Shown in pieces: positions 17,955-27,274 of a stretch of DNA of 64,000 nt (the stretch's first letter is position 1; each line of letters starts with the position of its first letter). Under the pieces are notes generated by a model that ran no database searches, was not told the origin of the DNA, and worked only from the letters and a program-made list of their open reading frames with translations. Origin of the DNA: Flavobacterium aquariorum (GTDB lineage: Bacteria > Bacteroidota > Bacteroidia > Flavobacteriales > Flavobacteriaceae); the NCBI RefSeq assembly GCF_003254745.1, contig NZ_QKXH01000001.1, forward strand, positions 124,001-188,000, read 5' to 3'. The position numbers and the translations under genes were made by a program.

Positions 17955-19556
17955 ATGAAAAACCAGACAGAAACCATCGAGAAAAAGTTCCAAATAACAA
18001 ATGGAATCACACAACAGTATCCTGAAATTTTGACGGATAGCGCCATTGAATTCTTAACTGAATTGCATCAAAAATTTAATACCAAAAGACTTTCGTTGTT
18101 AGAAGACCGCAAAAAACAACAGGTCGCATTTGATGCCGGAGCCTTACCTTGTTTCCAACCCGAAACAAGAATGATCAGAGAAAGTAACTGGGTTGCGGCA
18201 ACCACTCCAAGAGATTTACTGGACCGAAGAGTCGAAATCACTGGGCCTGTGGATCGAAAAATGGTCATCAACGCACTCAATTCAGGCGCCAATACCTTCA
18301 TGGCTGATTTTGAAGACAGTACTTCACCTACTTGGAGCAATTTGATGGAAGGACAGCAAAATCTAAAAGATGCCGTAAACAGAACCATAACTCTAGAAGA
18401 CTCGATAAAAAATAAAAAATACGCTCTAAAAGAAAAGACAGCCGTTTTAATTGTAAGACCTCGTGGATTGCATTTGAACGAAAAAAACATACTTATCGAA
18501 GGACAAGAAACTTCGGGTTCTCTAGTTGATTTTGGATTATATGCCTTCCACAATCACGAGGAATTAACTAAAAACGGAACTGCACCTTACTTCTATTTGC
18601 CAAAATTGGAGCATTATCTAGAAGCAAGATGGTGGAATGAAGTTTTCGAATTTGCGCAAGAATATCTTGGCGAACAAAACGGAACTTTCAAAGCAACTGT
18701 TTTAATAGAGACGATTACTGCAAGTTTTCAACTGGATGAAATTATTTTCGAATTAAGGGATCATATCGTGGGATTGAATTGTGGTCGTTGGGATTACATT
18801 TTTTCTTTCATCAAAAAATTAAGAAGAAACAACACCTACATCGTTCCAAATCGCGATCAAGTAACAATGACTTCGCCTTTTATGAGCGCTTATTCACAAT
18901 TGGTTATTCAAAGATGTCACAAACGAAATATTCATGCGATTGGCGGAATGGCGGCCCAAATTCCGATTAAGAATGATGAAGAAGCCAATAACGTTGCCTT
19001 TGACAAAGTAGTAACCGACAAGCGAAGAGAAGTTCAAAACGGCCATGACGGCACTTGGGTTGCCCATCCCGATTTGGTGCCTTTAGCAAAATCAGTTTTT
19101 GATAAATACATGCCTACTCAAAATCAAATTCATGTAAAAAGAGAAGATGTAAATGTAGTCGAAGAGGATTTACTGGCAGTCCCAAAAGGAACCATTACCG
19201 AAGAAGGTGTTCGAAAAAACATCAGCATTTCTGTTCTATATATTGCCTCATGGCTCAACGGACAAGGCGCTGCCGCTTTACATCATTTGATGGAAGACGC
19301 GGCTACGGCTGAAATCTCAAGGTCACAATTGTGGCAATGGCTTCAAAACGAAGTGGTTTTGGATAATAACAAAACGCTTACTGAAGACTATTACCATCGC
19401 TTGGCAATGGAAGAATTTGAAAAAATTAAAAAAATTGTCGGTGATGAAAACCATGAGAAACAAAATTATCATTTGGCAGAACAGCTATTAGACACACTGG
19501 TAGTAAATGACAATTTTATAGAATTTCTAACCCTAATAGGATATAAATACCTATGA
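17955..19556 (+). CDS. aceB: Malate synthase A
   Basis: AceB condenses glyoxylate and acetyl-CoA to malate, the second reaction of the glyoxylate shunt. The 533-aa protein carries the exact malate synthase signature RDHIVGLNCGRWDYIF in its middle, plus DFEDSTSPTW near the Mg/glyoxylate site and the C-terminal LHHLMEDAATAEISRSQLWQW. I chose the ATG at 17955 (MKNQTET). The longer frame starting at a TTG at 17904 would begin inside the promoter. aceA follows after 91 bases, so the two form one operon under the same promoter. Confidence 0.96.
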   Translation: MKNQTETIEKKFQITNGITQQYPEILTDSAIEFLTELHQKFNTKRLSLLEDRKKQQVAFDAGALPCFQPETRMIRESNWVAATTPRDLLDRRVEITGPVDRKMVINALNSGANTFMADFEDSTSPTWSNLMEGQQNLKDAVNRTITLEDSIKNKKYALKEKTAVLIVRPRGLHLNEKNILIEGQETSGSLVDFGLYAFHNHEELTKNGTAPYFYLPKLEHYLEARWWNEVFEFAQEYLGEQNGTFKATVLIETITASFQLDEIIFELRDHIVGLNCGRWDYIFSFIKKLRRNNTYIVPNRDQVTMTSPFMSAYSQLVIQRCHKRNIHAIGGMAAQIPIKNDEEANNVAFDKVVTDKRREVQNGHDGTWVAHPDLVPLAKSVFDKYMPTQNQIHVKREDVNVVEEDLLAVPKGTITEEGVRKNISISVLYIASWLNGQGAAALHHLMEDAATAEISRSQLWQWLQNEVVLDNNKTLTEDYYHRLAMEEFEKIKKIVGDENHEKQNYHLAEQLLDTLVVNDNFIEFLTLIGYKYL

Positions 19557-19647
19557 TAATTTCAATGACAATGGCAAAAATCAATAGCAATGTCAATTTA
19601 AATAAACAAAACAAATAACCAAACACACTATTAAACTTAAAAACACC

Positions 19648-20928
19648 ATGAAAACAACAGAAACAAGAATTCAAGAATTAGTTACTGATTGGATTACCAA
19701 CCCAAGATGGGAAGGAATCGAACGTCCATACACTGCTGAGGAAGTGATCAATTTACAAGGGTCTTACCAAATTGAACACAGCATTGCCAAAATGGGCGCA
19801 ACCAAATTATGGAACAAACTGAATTCCCAAGATTTTGTGGCAGGATTAGGAGCACTTACCGGAAACCAAGCCATTCAGGAAGTAGAAGCTGGTCTTGAAG
19901 CTATTTATCTAAGTGGTTGGCAAGTAGCGGCTGATGCCAATGTAGCTGGCGAAATGTATCCTGACCAATCTTTATATCCCGCTAACAGTGTTCCATTGGT
20001 AGTAAAAAGAATCAACAACGCACTTTTACGTGCCGATCAAATACAAGTGGTAAACAAAACAGCCGATAAGAAAGACTATCTAGTTCCCATAGTTGCAGAT
20101 GCTGAGGCTGGTTTTGGAGGTAATCTAAATGCATTCGAATTGATGAAATCGATGATTGAATCTGGCGCGGCAGGAGTTCATTTTGAAGACCAATTGAGTT
20201 CCGCCAAAAAATGCGGTCACTTAGGAGGAAAAGTTTTGGTACCTACTCAAGAAGCGATTAATAAATTAATTGCTGCACGTTTGGCTGCCGATGTAATGGG
20301 AACACCGACACTTATCGTGGCACGAACTGATGCCGATGCTGCCAATTTATTGACAAGCGACATCGACCCAAGAGATGCCAAATTCATCACAGGAGAAAAA
20401 ACTGCCGAAGGATTTTTCTATGTAAACTGCGGTGTAGAGCAAGGGATTGACCGCGGATTGAGTTACGCTCCTTATGCCGATTTGATTTGGATGGAAACCA
20501 GCAACCCAGATTTGGCTTATGCTAAACGCTTTGCTGAGGCAATTCACAAACAATTTCCGGGCAAAATGCTGGCTTACAATTGCTCGCCCTCTTTCAATTG
20601 GGCTGCTAAATTATCCGTAGCCGAAATGGAAACTTTCAGGGAAGATTTGGCTGCAATGGGTTATAAATTTCAATTCATCACTTTGGCTGGATTCCATGCC
20701 TTAAACACCAGCATGTTTGAATTATCCAAAGCCTACAAAGAAAGAGGAATGGCTGGCTATTCTGAGTTGCAGGAAAGAGAATTTGCATTGCAACAACACG
20801 GTTTCAAAGCCGTAAAACACCAAAATTTTGTTGGTACATCTTATTTTGATGCCGTACAAAATACCGTTACCACAGGAAAATCTTCCACAACAGCTATGAA
20901 AGATTCTACCGAAGTAGCACAATTTTAA
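19648..20928 (+). CDS. aceA: Isocitrate lyase
   Basis: AceA cleaves isocitrate to succinate and glyoxylate, opening the glyoxylate bypass for growth on acetate or fatty acids. The 426-aa protein has the active-site motif KKCGHLGGK (Cys189) and the metal-binding DAEAGFGG near residue 151. The length is that of the compact bacterial ICL form. It is the second gene after aceB and is followed by a hairpin terminator. Confidence 0.96.
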   Translation: MKTTETRIQELVTDWITNPRWEGIERPYTAEEVINLQGSYQIEHSIAKMGATKLWNKLNSQDFVAGLGALTGNQAIQEVEAGLEAIYLSGWQVAADANVAGEMYPDQSLYPANSVPLVVKRINNALLRADQIQVVNKTADKKDYLVPIVADAEAGFGGNLNAFELMKSMIESGAAGVHFEDQLSSAKKCGHLGGKVLVPTQEAINKLIAARLAADVMGTPTLIVARTDADAANLLTSDIDPRDAKFITGEKTAEGFFYVNCGVEQGIDRGLSYAPYADLIWMETSNPDLAYAKRFAEAIHKQFPGKMLAYNCSPSFNWAAKLSVAEMETFREDLAAMGYKFQFITLAGFHALNTSMFELSKAYKERGMAGYSELQEREFALQQHGFKAVKHQNFVGTSYFDAVQNTVTTGKSSTTAMKDSTEVAQF

Positions 20929-20946
20929 TTTAAAAATTGCCATTTT

Positions 20947-20987
20947 AAAAGCACGGAGAAACCCTCATTTCTTAGTGCTTTTTTTAT
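20947..20987 (+). terminator. Intrinsic terminator after aceA
   Basis: AAAAGCAC pairs with GTGCTTTT across an imperfect inner stem (AGAA/TTCT) and is followed by seven T. It starts 19 bases after the aceA stop. Confidence 0.75.
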
Positions 20988-21076
20988 TTATAAATGACAC
21001 AAAAATATATTTTCAAATCATCTTGTTCGAATCCCAATCCTTCATTTCTAATAATTAGTTATAAACACTAACTAAA

Positions 21077-21282
21077 TTAGTAGTAAAGGATAACTCTGTT
21101 AGTCATAATAAACAATAAAATTAGCCATAAAGCATAATTTAATTTACAAAATAACAAACTTAATTAATCATAAAGGATAATTTAGTTAATCATAAAGGAT
21201 AACTTAGTTAGCAAAAAAGCAAACTAAATTATATATAAAGCTAATTTACTTAAGCAAGATGCTATAGTAAATTAGCATTTTT
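21077..21282. repeat. Degenerate 21-22-bp tandem repeat (about nine units)
   Basis: Nine consecutive 21-22-base units begin at 21077, 21099, 21121, 21143, 21164, 21186, 21208, 21229 and 21250. Each begins with TTA or TTT and has a core near CATAAAGGATAA. The units at 21164 and 21186 are nearly identical and the outer ones have decayed. The last two units contain an 11-bp inverted repeat, GCTAATTTACT and AGTAAATTAGC, followed by ATTTTTG, which could act as a terminator. No ORF spans it. Confidence 0.65.
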
Positions 21283-21345
21283 GTATATAATATTCTCTAA
21301 AATACTAAGTTTCAAATGACAACAAAAAAGTAATATGTTTCCTCC

Positions 21346-21511
21346 TCGCCCTGATCGAAGTAAAAATCCTTTTTATCTAACCTTTTGGGACGACATAAAA
21401 AGGATTTTCACTAAACTTCTATTTTCATAGGTGTGCAGTGAATTTCATTTGCAACGAAGAGCAGGAATCCATTAACCAAAAAAACAAATGTTGCTGCTCC
21501 TAAAAACAGCT
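21346..21511. repeat. Dispersed palindromic element, diverged copy B
   Basis: CGCCCTGATCGAAG is followed by a stem formed by GTAAAAATCCTTTTTAT and ATAAAAAGGATTTTCAC. Further on come GCAACGAAGAGCAGGAATCC and GCTGCTCCTA. This repeats the order of landmarks seen in copies A and C but with an insertion. It sits between aceA and the aminopeptidase gene. The rest of this 774-base gap holds no gene I can support. Confidence 0.4.
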
Positions 21512-21702
21512 TACTTTAAAGATCAATTCTAAATTCTTAAAAAAAATAAAACAAAGATCAATTGCATTCTTAAAGTTACTATTTTTGATAATTCAATACC
21601 TAAAATCATTTTAAAATGAAGTTGCCACAATTTCAAATCACAAAATCAATAGAAAAGTGGCAATACCATATTCCAATAAAAAATTAATAAATACAAATAC
21701 GT

Positions 21703-22995
21703 ATGAAATACCACCAAATTGACCGTGCCCTTTTTATAAAAAACAGAGCAAAATTCATGGCTCAAATGAAGCCTAATAGTGTAGCAGTATTTAATTCTAA
21801 TGATATTTATCCTGTTTCTGCAGACAGTACATTGCCATTTGCACAACACCGCGATATCTTTTATTTATCGGGAGTAGACCAAGAGGAAAGCATCTTATTG
21901 CTTTTTCCAGATGCACCATACGAAAATCAAAGAGAAATGTTATTCCTAAAAGAAACTAGCGCACATATTGCTGTTTGGGAAGGTGAAAAACTGACCAAAG
22001 AAAGAGCTTTTGAAGTTTCGGGGATTAAAACTGTGTATTGGTTACAGGATTTCGAGAAAATCCTAAACGAAATGATGACTTATTCAGACATCATGTACAT
22101 CAATACCAACGAACATTATCGTGCTTCTGTTGAAACCGAAACTCGTGAAGCTCGTTTCATTAAATGGTGGAAAGCCAAATATCCGGCACATCAAGTGGCA
22201 AAAAGCAACCCAATATTGCAACGTATTCGTTCTGTGAAAGAAACCGAAGAAATAGATTTAATCCAGAATGCCTGTAATATTACCGAATTAGGGTATAGAA
22301 GATTACTTTCATTCGTAAAACCAAATGTAACCGAATACGAAATCGAGGCTGAATTAGTTCACGAATTCATTCGTAACAGATCCAAAGGTTTTGCTTACAC
22401 ACCAATTATTGCTTCTGGAAATAATGCCAATGTTTTGCATTACATCGAGAACAATCAACAATGTAAAGCGGGTGATTTAGTATTACTTGACGTTGCAGCA
22501 GAATACGCTAACTATTCTAGCGATATGACTCGTATGATTCCAGTTTCGGGAAGATTCACCGACAGACAAAAAGAAGTATATAATGCTGTTTTGAGAGTTA
22601 AAAATGAAGCGACCAAAATGCTAACTCCAGGAACTCTTTGGAAACAATATCATGTAGAAGTGGGCAAAGTCATGACTTCAGAATTGCTTGGCTTAAAGCT
22701 AATTGACAAAGCTGATGTTCAAAATGAAAACCCTGAATGGCCTGCTTACAAAAAATATTTCATGCATGGAACATCTCACCACATGGGATTGGACACACAT
22801 GATTACGGATTATTGCACGAGCCAATGAAAGCTAATATGGTATTCACTGTTGAGCCTGGAATTTATATCCCAGCCGAAGGTTTCGGAATTCGTTTGGAAG
22901 ACAATGTCGTGGTTCAGGAAAAAGGAGAACCTTTCAACTTAATGAGAAACATCCCGATTGAAGTGGAAGAAATCGAGAGCTTAATGAATTCATAA
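21703..22995 (+). CDS. pepP: Aminopeptidase P family metallopeptidase
   Basis: This enzyme removes an N-terminal residue before proline. The 430-aa protein has an aminopeptidase-P N-terminal domain (residues ~1-150) and a C-terminal pita-bread M24 domain. Its dinuclear metal ligands are visible: the Asp in LLDVAAEYANYSSDMTR (two Asp), the His in HGTSHHMGLDTHDYG, the Glu in VEPGIYIP and the Glu in IRLEDNVVV. No signal peptide is present, so it is cytosolic. A secreted alpha/beta hydrolase starts 5 bases after its stop, which suggests one transcript for peptide turnover. Confidence 0.92.
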   Translation: MKYHQIDRALFIKNRAKFMAQMKPNSVAVFNSNDIYPVSADSTLPFAQHRDIFYLSGVDQEESILLLFPDAPYENQREMLFLKETSAHIAVWEGEKLTKERAFEVSGIKTVYWLQDFEKILNEMMTYSDIMYINTNEHYRASVETETREARFIKWWKAKYPAHQVAKSNPILQRIRSVKETEEIDLIQNACNITELGYRRLLSFVKPNVTEYEIEAELVHEFIRNRSKGFAYTPIIASGNNANVLHYIENNQQCKAGDLVLLDVAAEYANYSSDMTRMIPVSGRFTDRQKEVYNAVLRVKNEATKMLTPGTLWKQYHVEVGKVMTSELLGLKLIDKADVQNENPEWPAYKKYFMHGTSHHMGLDTHDYGLLHEPMKANMVFTVEPGIYIPAEGFGIRLEDNVVVQEKGEPFNLMRNIPIEVEEIESLMNS

Positions 22996-23000
22996 TTCAA

Positions 23001-23903
23001 ATGGTAAAAAAAATATTCCTATTTGTCTTTCTATCTCTTTTTGGGCATTCATTTGCCCAAACCGAGGGTTTTGCAAAAAATGCAGATTCAAGCCAAACCT
23101 ATTATAAAATATTTGGCAAAGGCACACCTATTTTAATCATAAATGGTGGTCCCGGAATGAATAGCAATGGGTTTGAACCTATGGCAAAAATTTTGGCGGA
23201 GAAATATCAAACCATTATTTATGACCAAAGGGGAACTGGAAAATCAACCCTCAAAGAATTAAACGACAAAACGATATCGATGAAATTAATGGCTGATGAT
23301 ATCGAGTCATTAAGAAAACATTTGAAAATCAAAAAGTGGACAATTTTAGGTCATTCATTTGGTGGAATGTTAGCCTCTTATTATGCCACAATTTACCCAA
23401 ACAGTATTGAAAAATTAATTTTATCGTCTTCTGGCGGAGTGGATTTGAGTTTGCTAAAAGGTGAAAACCTTATTGAAGCTGGCTTGAGCAAAACAGAGAA
23501 AGATTCCTTGAACTATTGGAACGATAAAATAGAAAAAGGCGACACTTCGTACAAAGCCCGATTGGGCCGCGGAAGAGCGATGGCACCTGCTTATGTGTAC
23601 GATAGAAAATTTGTTCCAATCATTGCCGAAAGATTAACACAAGGCAATTCGACCATAAATTCATTGTTATGGGGTGATATGCAAAAAACAAATTTCGACT
23701 GCAAAAACAAGCTTTCCAATTTCAAAAATCCTGTTTTAATCATTCAAGGAAAACAAGATATCATCAGCAAAGAAATAGGAGAAATAAGTCTAAAAGCATT
23801 TCCTAATTCAAAAATGGTTCTGCTTGAAAATTGCAAACACTATGGTTGGCTTGACGCAAAAGAAAAGTACTTTGATACAATTGAAGCTTTTTTAAAAAGT
23901 TAA
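23001..23903 (+). CDS. Exported alpha/beta hydrolase (prolyl aminopeptidase-like)
   Basis: The 300-aa protein begins with a clear signal peptide (VKKIFLFVFLSLFGHSFA, residues ~2-19) and so is probably periplasmic. The alpha/beta-hydrolase core shows the oxyanion segment NGGPGMNSNGF, YDQRGTGKST, the nucleophile elbow GHSFGG (Ser) and a late Asp and His (QGKQDII, NCKHYGW). NGGPG and DQRGTG are hallmarks of the proline iminopeptidase-like S33 family. Location directly after pepP fits a role in Pro-peptide breakdown, but esterase activity is possible. Confidence 0.85.
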   Translation: MVKKIFLFVFLSLFGHSFAQTEGFAKNADSSQTYYKIFGKGTPILIINGGPGMNSNGFEPMAKILAEKYQTIIYDQRGTGKSTLKELNDKTISMKLMADDIESLRKHLKIKKWTILGHSFGGMLASYYATIYPNSIEKLILSSSGGVDLSLLKGENLIEAGLSKTEKDSLNYWNDKIEKGDTSYKARLGRGRAMAPAYVYDRKFVPIIAERLTQGNSTINSLLWGDMQKTNFDCKNKLSNFKNPVLIIQGKQDIISKEIGEISLKAFPNSKMVLLENCKHYGWLDAKEKYFDTIEAFLKS

Positions 23904-23926
23904 ACAATTGATTTTATAGATTTCAG

Positions 23927-23958
23927 AAACGGCTTTCAGCAATGGAAGCCGTTTTTTT
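23927..23958 (+). terminator. Intrinsic terminator after the exported hydrolase
   Basis: AAACGGCTTTC pairs with GGAAGCCGTTT (one G-U) and is followed by a T run. It is 24 bases past the stop. Confidence 0.85.
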
Positions 23959-24022
23959 GTTCCATAAAATAAGTAAATAGAAGTGCTGATCTCATTTACT
24001 GTTGTTGCGGCTTGATTTATGG

Positions 24023-24221
24023 TTCTTGCAATACCATTTACAGTTCTTGCAATACCATCTATAGTTCTTGCGATACCATTTACAGTTCTTGCAATACCAT
24101 TTACAATTCTTGCAATACCATTTACAGTTCTTGCGATACCATTTACAGTTCTTGCAATACCATTTATAGTTCTTGCGATACCATTTACGATTCTTGCAAT
24201 ACCATTTACGGTTCTTGCAAT
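24023..24221. repeat. 21-bp minisatellite, nine full units plus a partial
   Basis: Nine consecutive 21-base units begin at 24023, each starting TTCTTGC and continuing AATACCATTTACA with a few substitutions (A/G after TTGC, C/T in the tail). A tenth is cut short at about 24221. Because 21 is a multiple of three and the unit has no stop in several frames, long frames are open on both strands: LAIPFTV repeats on the plus strand and KNCKWY-type heptads on the minus. Coding cannot be concluded from this. It lies after a terminator and before an AIM24-family gene. Confidence 0.9.
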
Positions 24222-24337
24222 CGGATTTTGATAGAGACACTTTTACAACTAGTGCTTTGCCTGTTATTCCTCTTTAATTAGGATGTAACATTCTAAGTTT
24301 AAATTCGACTTATCAAAAAACTTAAATTAGAGAAATC

Positions 24338-25144
24338 ATGCAAGCACACGAAATAGATTATCAGATTTTTGGAGAAGAAATGCAGTATGTGGAAATAGAA
24401 TTGGACCCACAGGAAATAGTAATTGCCGAAGCGGGCAGTTTTATGATGATGGAAAATAACATCCAGATGGAAACTATATTTGGAGATGGTTCCGAACAAC
24501 AATCAGGTTCTGGTTTATTTGGCAAACTTTTGAATGCCGGAAAAAGAGTTCTTACGGGCGAAAGCTTATTTATGACAGCATTTCTGAATCAAGGCAACAC
24601 CAAAAGTAAAGTTTCGTTTGCCTCACCATATCCCGGAAAAATTCTTCCAATTGATTTAACACAATTTCAAGGGAAATTTATCTGCCAGAAAAGTTCTTTT
24701 CTATGCGCTGCCAAAGGCGTTTCTGTTGGAATCGAATTCTCCCAAAAACTAGGTCGCGGCTTCTTTGGAGGCGAAGGTTTCATTATGCAAAAAATAGAAG
24801 GAGACGGAATGGCGTTTGTTCATTCGGGAGGAACGATGGCCAAAAAAGAATTGGCGCCCGGCGAAGTCCTAAAAGTGGACACAGGCTGCATTATCGGTTT
24901 TACTAAAGATGTTGATTATGATATTCAGTTTATAGGCGGTATCAAAAATTCACTTTTTGGAGGCGAAGGTTTGTTTTATGCCACTCTAAAAGGCCCGGGC
25001 ACAGTTTACATACAATCATTACCTTTCAGCAGATTGGCCGACAGAATCATTGCATCGGCACCAAGATCAGGCGGTAACAGCCGTGAAGAAGGAAGTTTGC
25101 TAGGCGGACTGGGTAATCTTTTGGATGGGGATAATCGTTTTTAA
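24338..25144 (+). CDS. TIGR00266/AIM24 family protein
   Basis: This 268-aa protein is a member of the AIM24 (TIGR00266) beta-prism family. It is recognisable by the start MQAHEIDYQIFGEEMQYVEIELDP, split here as AHEIDYQIFGEEMQYVEI, then the Gly-rich FFGGEGFIMQKIEGDG and SLFGGEGLFYATLKGPG. It has a hydrophilic Gly/Ser-rich tail. There is no signal peptide. Bacterial members have no firmly assigned function and are sometimes linked to phage-shock or tail-like proteins. The ATG at 24338 gives the standard family N-terminus. Confidence 0.88.
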   Translation: MQAHEIDYQIFGEEMQYVEIELDPQEIVIAEAGSFMMMENNIQMETIFGDGSEQQSGSGLFGKLLNAGKRVLTGESLFMTAFLNQGNTKSKVSFASPYPGKILPIDLTQFQGKFICQKSSFLCAAKGVSVGIEFSQKLGRGFFGGEGFIMQKIEGDGMAFVHSGGTMAKKELAPGEVLKVDTGCIIGFTKDVDYDIQFIGGIKNSLFGGEGLFYATLKGPGTVYIQSLPFSRLADRIIASAPRSGGNSREEGSLLGGLGNLLDGDNRF

Positions 25145-25169
25145 TTTTTTTATAAATAAAAATCACAAG

Positions 25170-25198
25170 ACGGCTTTCAGAAATGGGAGCCGTTTTTA
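25170..25198. terminator. Terminator between AIM24 gene and abiH
   Basis: ACGGCT pairs with AGCCGT around a short loop, followed by TTTTTA on the plus strand. It lies between convergent genes, 2 bases short of the abiH stop codon. Confidence 0.7.
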
Positions 25199-25200
25199 TT

Positions 25201-26403
25201 TTATATAAATATTTCATATTTATATGTTTGTCTTTCAAACTCTTTTATAATATTTTTTTCATTTAATTCAACAAAATAAAGCCTATCCTCTTTATCCATA
25301 TTTACAACAATATCTCTACCTATTATACTAAATAAGTTTCTCAACTTATTTTCCATATCCCTTGAATTAAAATAAAAGACACAAATTTTAGCATTTTTTC
25401 GCAAATCAAAATCTAAAAATTTAAATAAATCAGAGATATATTCTTTATCTGAATCATCTAAAGAATGACCAATTATATAAAAAATATTTTCATCAAGACT
25501 GTGCGATTTTTGTTCCGGAATATCAATAAATTTTTTATTAGATTTTTTATTTATCTTTTGATAATATTTAGTAAAATCAAACATTTTACTCATTCTAATA
25601 TGTTTTGGCAGTTCACTAATCCCAAGTACTAAATTTTGCTTACTACAATCTTCATTTATTTCTCCGTGCAAATAAACTACTTTGGATTTCTCAACTTTAT
25701 ATAAATTTTCTAATGTGGGAGTATAATTAAATGTGTAAATCTCACTTAATAAATGAAATGGAATTTCTGATTTTTGTTTTATTTCAGAATAAAAAACACT
25801 AACTACATCAACTAAATAACGATTAAAAATCACAATAAAACCCTCAAATGATTTTGCTAAATCATCCAACATTTTTTTAATATCAATAGAAAATTTCCGT
25901 CCGTTAATATATTTTTCATTTAATCTAAAAGGAATTTGACTTATCGGTTTATTTTTTATTATTTCAAATAATTCAAAATTCGTAAAACCAAATAAATAAT
26001 CATCAAATAGATTTTTTCTAACAACCCTTTTATCTTCATGCTTATTAAATATTTCAAATTGATTCAAAATACTTTCAATTTCCATTTCAAAATCAATCCA
26101 TGTATCTATTTCTAAAACATTTTTGAAATGCTTGTACCAAAGATTTGTTTCTAAAAGTTGTCTTATTTTATTTAATTTTTCAGAACTGAATTTAATATTA
26201 CCTGAGTTGTAATTTTCTACTATTGAATTATAGTCAGATTGGTATCTTAATTTAAATACCTCACCAAATAATTTTTCAAAAGACACATCGGTAGCATATA
26301 CATTGTTTTCAATAGTTTGCATTATTGAAATAAAATGATGGTATTTTGTTGGCAAATGATGAAATAAATCAAATCCGTTTCCTGTAATTAAAATTTTAGC
26401 CAT
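25201..26403 (-). CDS. abiH: AbiH-family abortive infection protein
   Basis: The 400-aa protein opens with AKILITGNGFDLFHHLPTKY, the diagnostic N-terminal motif of AbiH (compare GNGFD..LPT). Later conserved pieces are TFNYTPTLENLY, YLHGEI and IGHSLDDSDKEYISDLF. This pattern resembles SIR2/TIR-like nucleotide-binding folds. AbiH from Lactococcus gives abortive phage resistance as a single gene. I placed the start at the ATG at 26403, where the motif begins; the upstream ATG at 26433 adds an untypical leader. The gene is very AT-rich and Lys/Asn/Phe-heavy compared with flanking housekeeping genes, as expected for acquired DNA, although no mobility gene is nearby. Confidence 0.85.
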   Translation of the reverse strand: MAKILITGNGFDLFHHLPTKYHHFISIMQTIENNVYATDVSFEKLFGEVFKLRYQSDYNSIVENYNSGNIKFSSEKLNKIRQLLETNLWYKHFKNVLEIDTWIDFEMEIESILNQFEIFNKHEDKRVVRKNLFDDYLFGFTNFELFEIIKNKPISQIPFRLNEKYINGRKFSIDIKKMLDDLAKSFEGFIVIFNRYLVDVVSVFYSEIKQKSEIPFHLLSEIYTFNYTPTLENLYKVEKSKVVYLHGEINEDCSKQNLVLGISELPKHIRMSKMFDFTKYYQKINKKSNKKFIDIPEQKSHSLDENIFYIIGHSLDDSDKEYISDLFKFLDFDLRKNAKICVFYFNSRDMENKLRNLFSIIGRDIVVNMDKEDRLYFVELNEKNIIKEFERQTYKYEIFI

Positions 26404-26491
26404 ATTAAAAAATGCTTTCCTCAAATGTAGCATTTAGGAATTTAAAAAATTAATTTTGCATTTGTAAACTATCAACATAATCAGCACTCTT

Positions 26492-27274
26492 TTGGAAACA
26501 CTTCTCTACAAAAACACACAAATTTCGTATTCTGATTCTGGAAAAGGAACTGCAATAGTCTTGCTACACGGTTTTTTGGAAAACAAAACCATGTGGGATG
26601 TTTATGTTTCCGAACTAAGCAAAAAAAACCGAATCATAACCATAGACTTATTAGGACACGGCGAAACCGAAAGTTTGGGATATATCCAAACCATGGAAGA
26701 AAATGCCGATGTGGTTCACGAAGTTTTATCGAAATTGAGAATTCGAAAAGCCATTCTGGTTGGACATTCTATGGGTGGTTATGTTGCTTTGGCTTTCGCC
26801 GAATTGTATCCCGAGAAAATGAAAGGATTGGTATTGCTCAACTCCACTTCCAAAGAAGACAGCTCCGAAAGAAAGAAAAATAGAGACCGTGCCATCAAAG
26901 CGGTTAAAAAAGATTACGAAACTTTCATCAGACTTTCGATTGCCAATTTGTTTAGTGAAGAGAACCGAGAAATCCTTATCAAAGAAATCGAAGAAGTAAA
27001 AATTCAAGCTTTGAAAACACCATTGCAAGGAATTGTTGCCTCACTTGAGGGAATGAAAGCTAGAAAAGACAGAGAATTTCTTTTACACACTACAACTTAT
27101 CTAAAATTATTGATTCTAGGAAAAAAAGATCCTGTTCTCAATTACGAAGAAAATCTGGAACAAATAAAAGACACCGATGTTGAATTGGTTACTTTTCCCG
27201 ATGGACATATGAGTTCTATTGAAAATCAAGATGAATTAGTTACTGTTTTAACTTCTTTTATCAAAAACATCTAA
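26492..27274 (+). CDS. Alpha/beta hydrolase
   Basis: This 260-aa cytosolic hydrolase has LLHGFLENKTMW (oxyanion region), DLLGHGETES, the nucleophile elbow GHSMGGYVAL with Ser near residue 92, a late Asp (LGKKDPVLNY) and His (PDGHMSS). The closest general class is the esterase/BioH/MenH-like group, and the substrate is unknown. The start is a TTG at 26492: no in-frame ATG precedes it, and starting at the next ATG would delete the first beta strands. A TAATTTTG box lies ~36 bases upstream. The 3' end overlaps the convergent ABC gene by 27 bases. Confidence 0.85.
   Translation: METLLYKNTQISYSDSGKGTAIVLLHGFLENKTMWDVYVSELSKKNRIITIDLLGHGETESLGYIQTMEENADVVHEVLSKLRIRKAILVGHSMGGYVALAFAELYPEKMKGLVLLNSTSKEDSSERKKNRDRAIKAVKKDYETFIRLSIANLFSEENREILIKEIEEVKIQALKTPLQGIVASLEGMKARKDREFLLHTTTYLKLLILGKKDPVLNYEENLEQIKDTDVELVTFPDGHMSSIENQDELVTVLTSFIKNI

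Noticed and set aside
21622..21663. TTGCCAC / GTGGCAA inverted repeat upstream of the aminopeptidase gene
   Set aside because: Arms of only 7 bases are separated by 28; too weak to call in AT-rich DNA without conservation data.
23992..24240. 82-aa Lys/Cys/Trp repeat protein on the minus strand
   Set aside because: It begins with a GTG and consists of the 21-bp minisatellite; the plus strand is equally open, so there is no evidence of coding.
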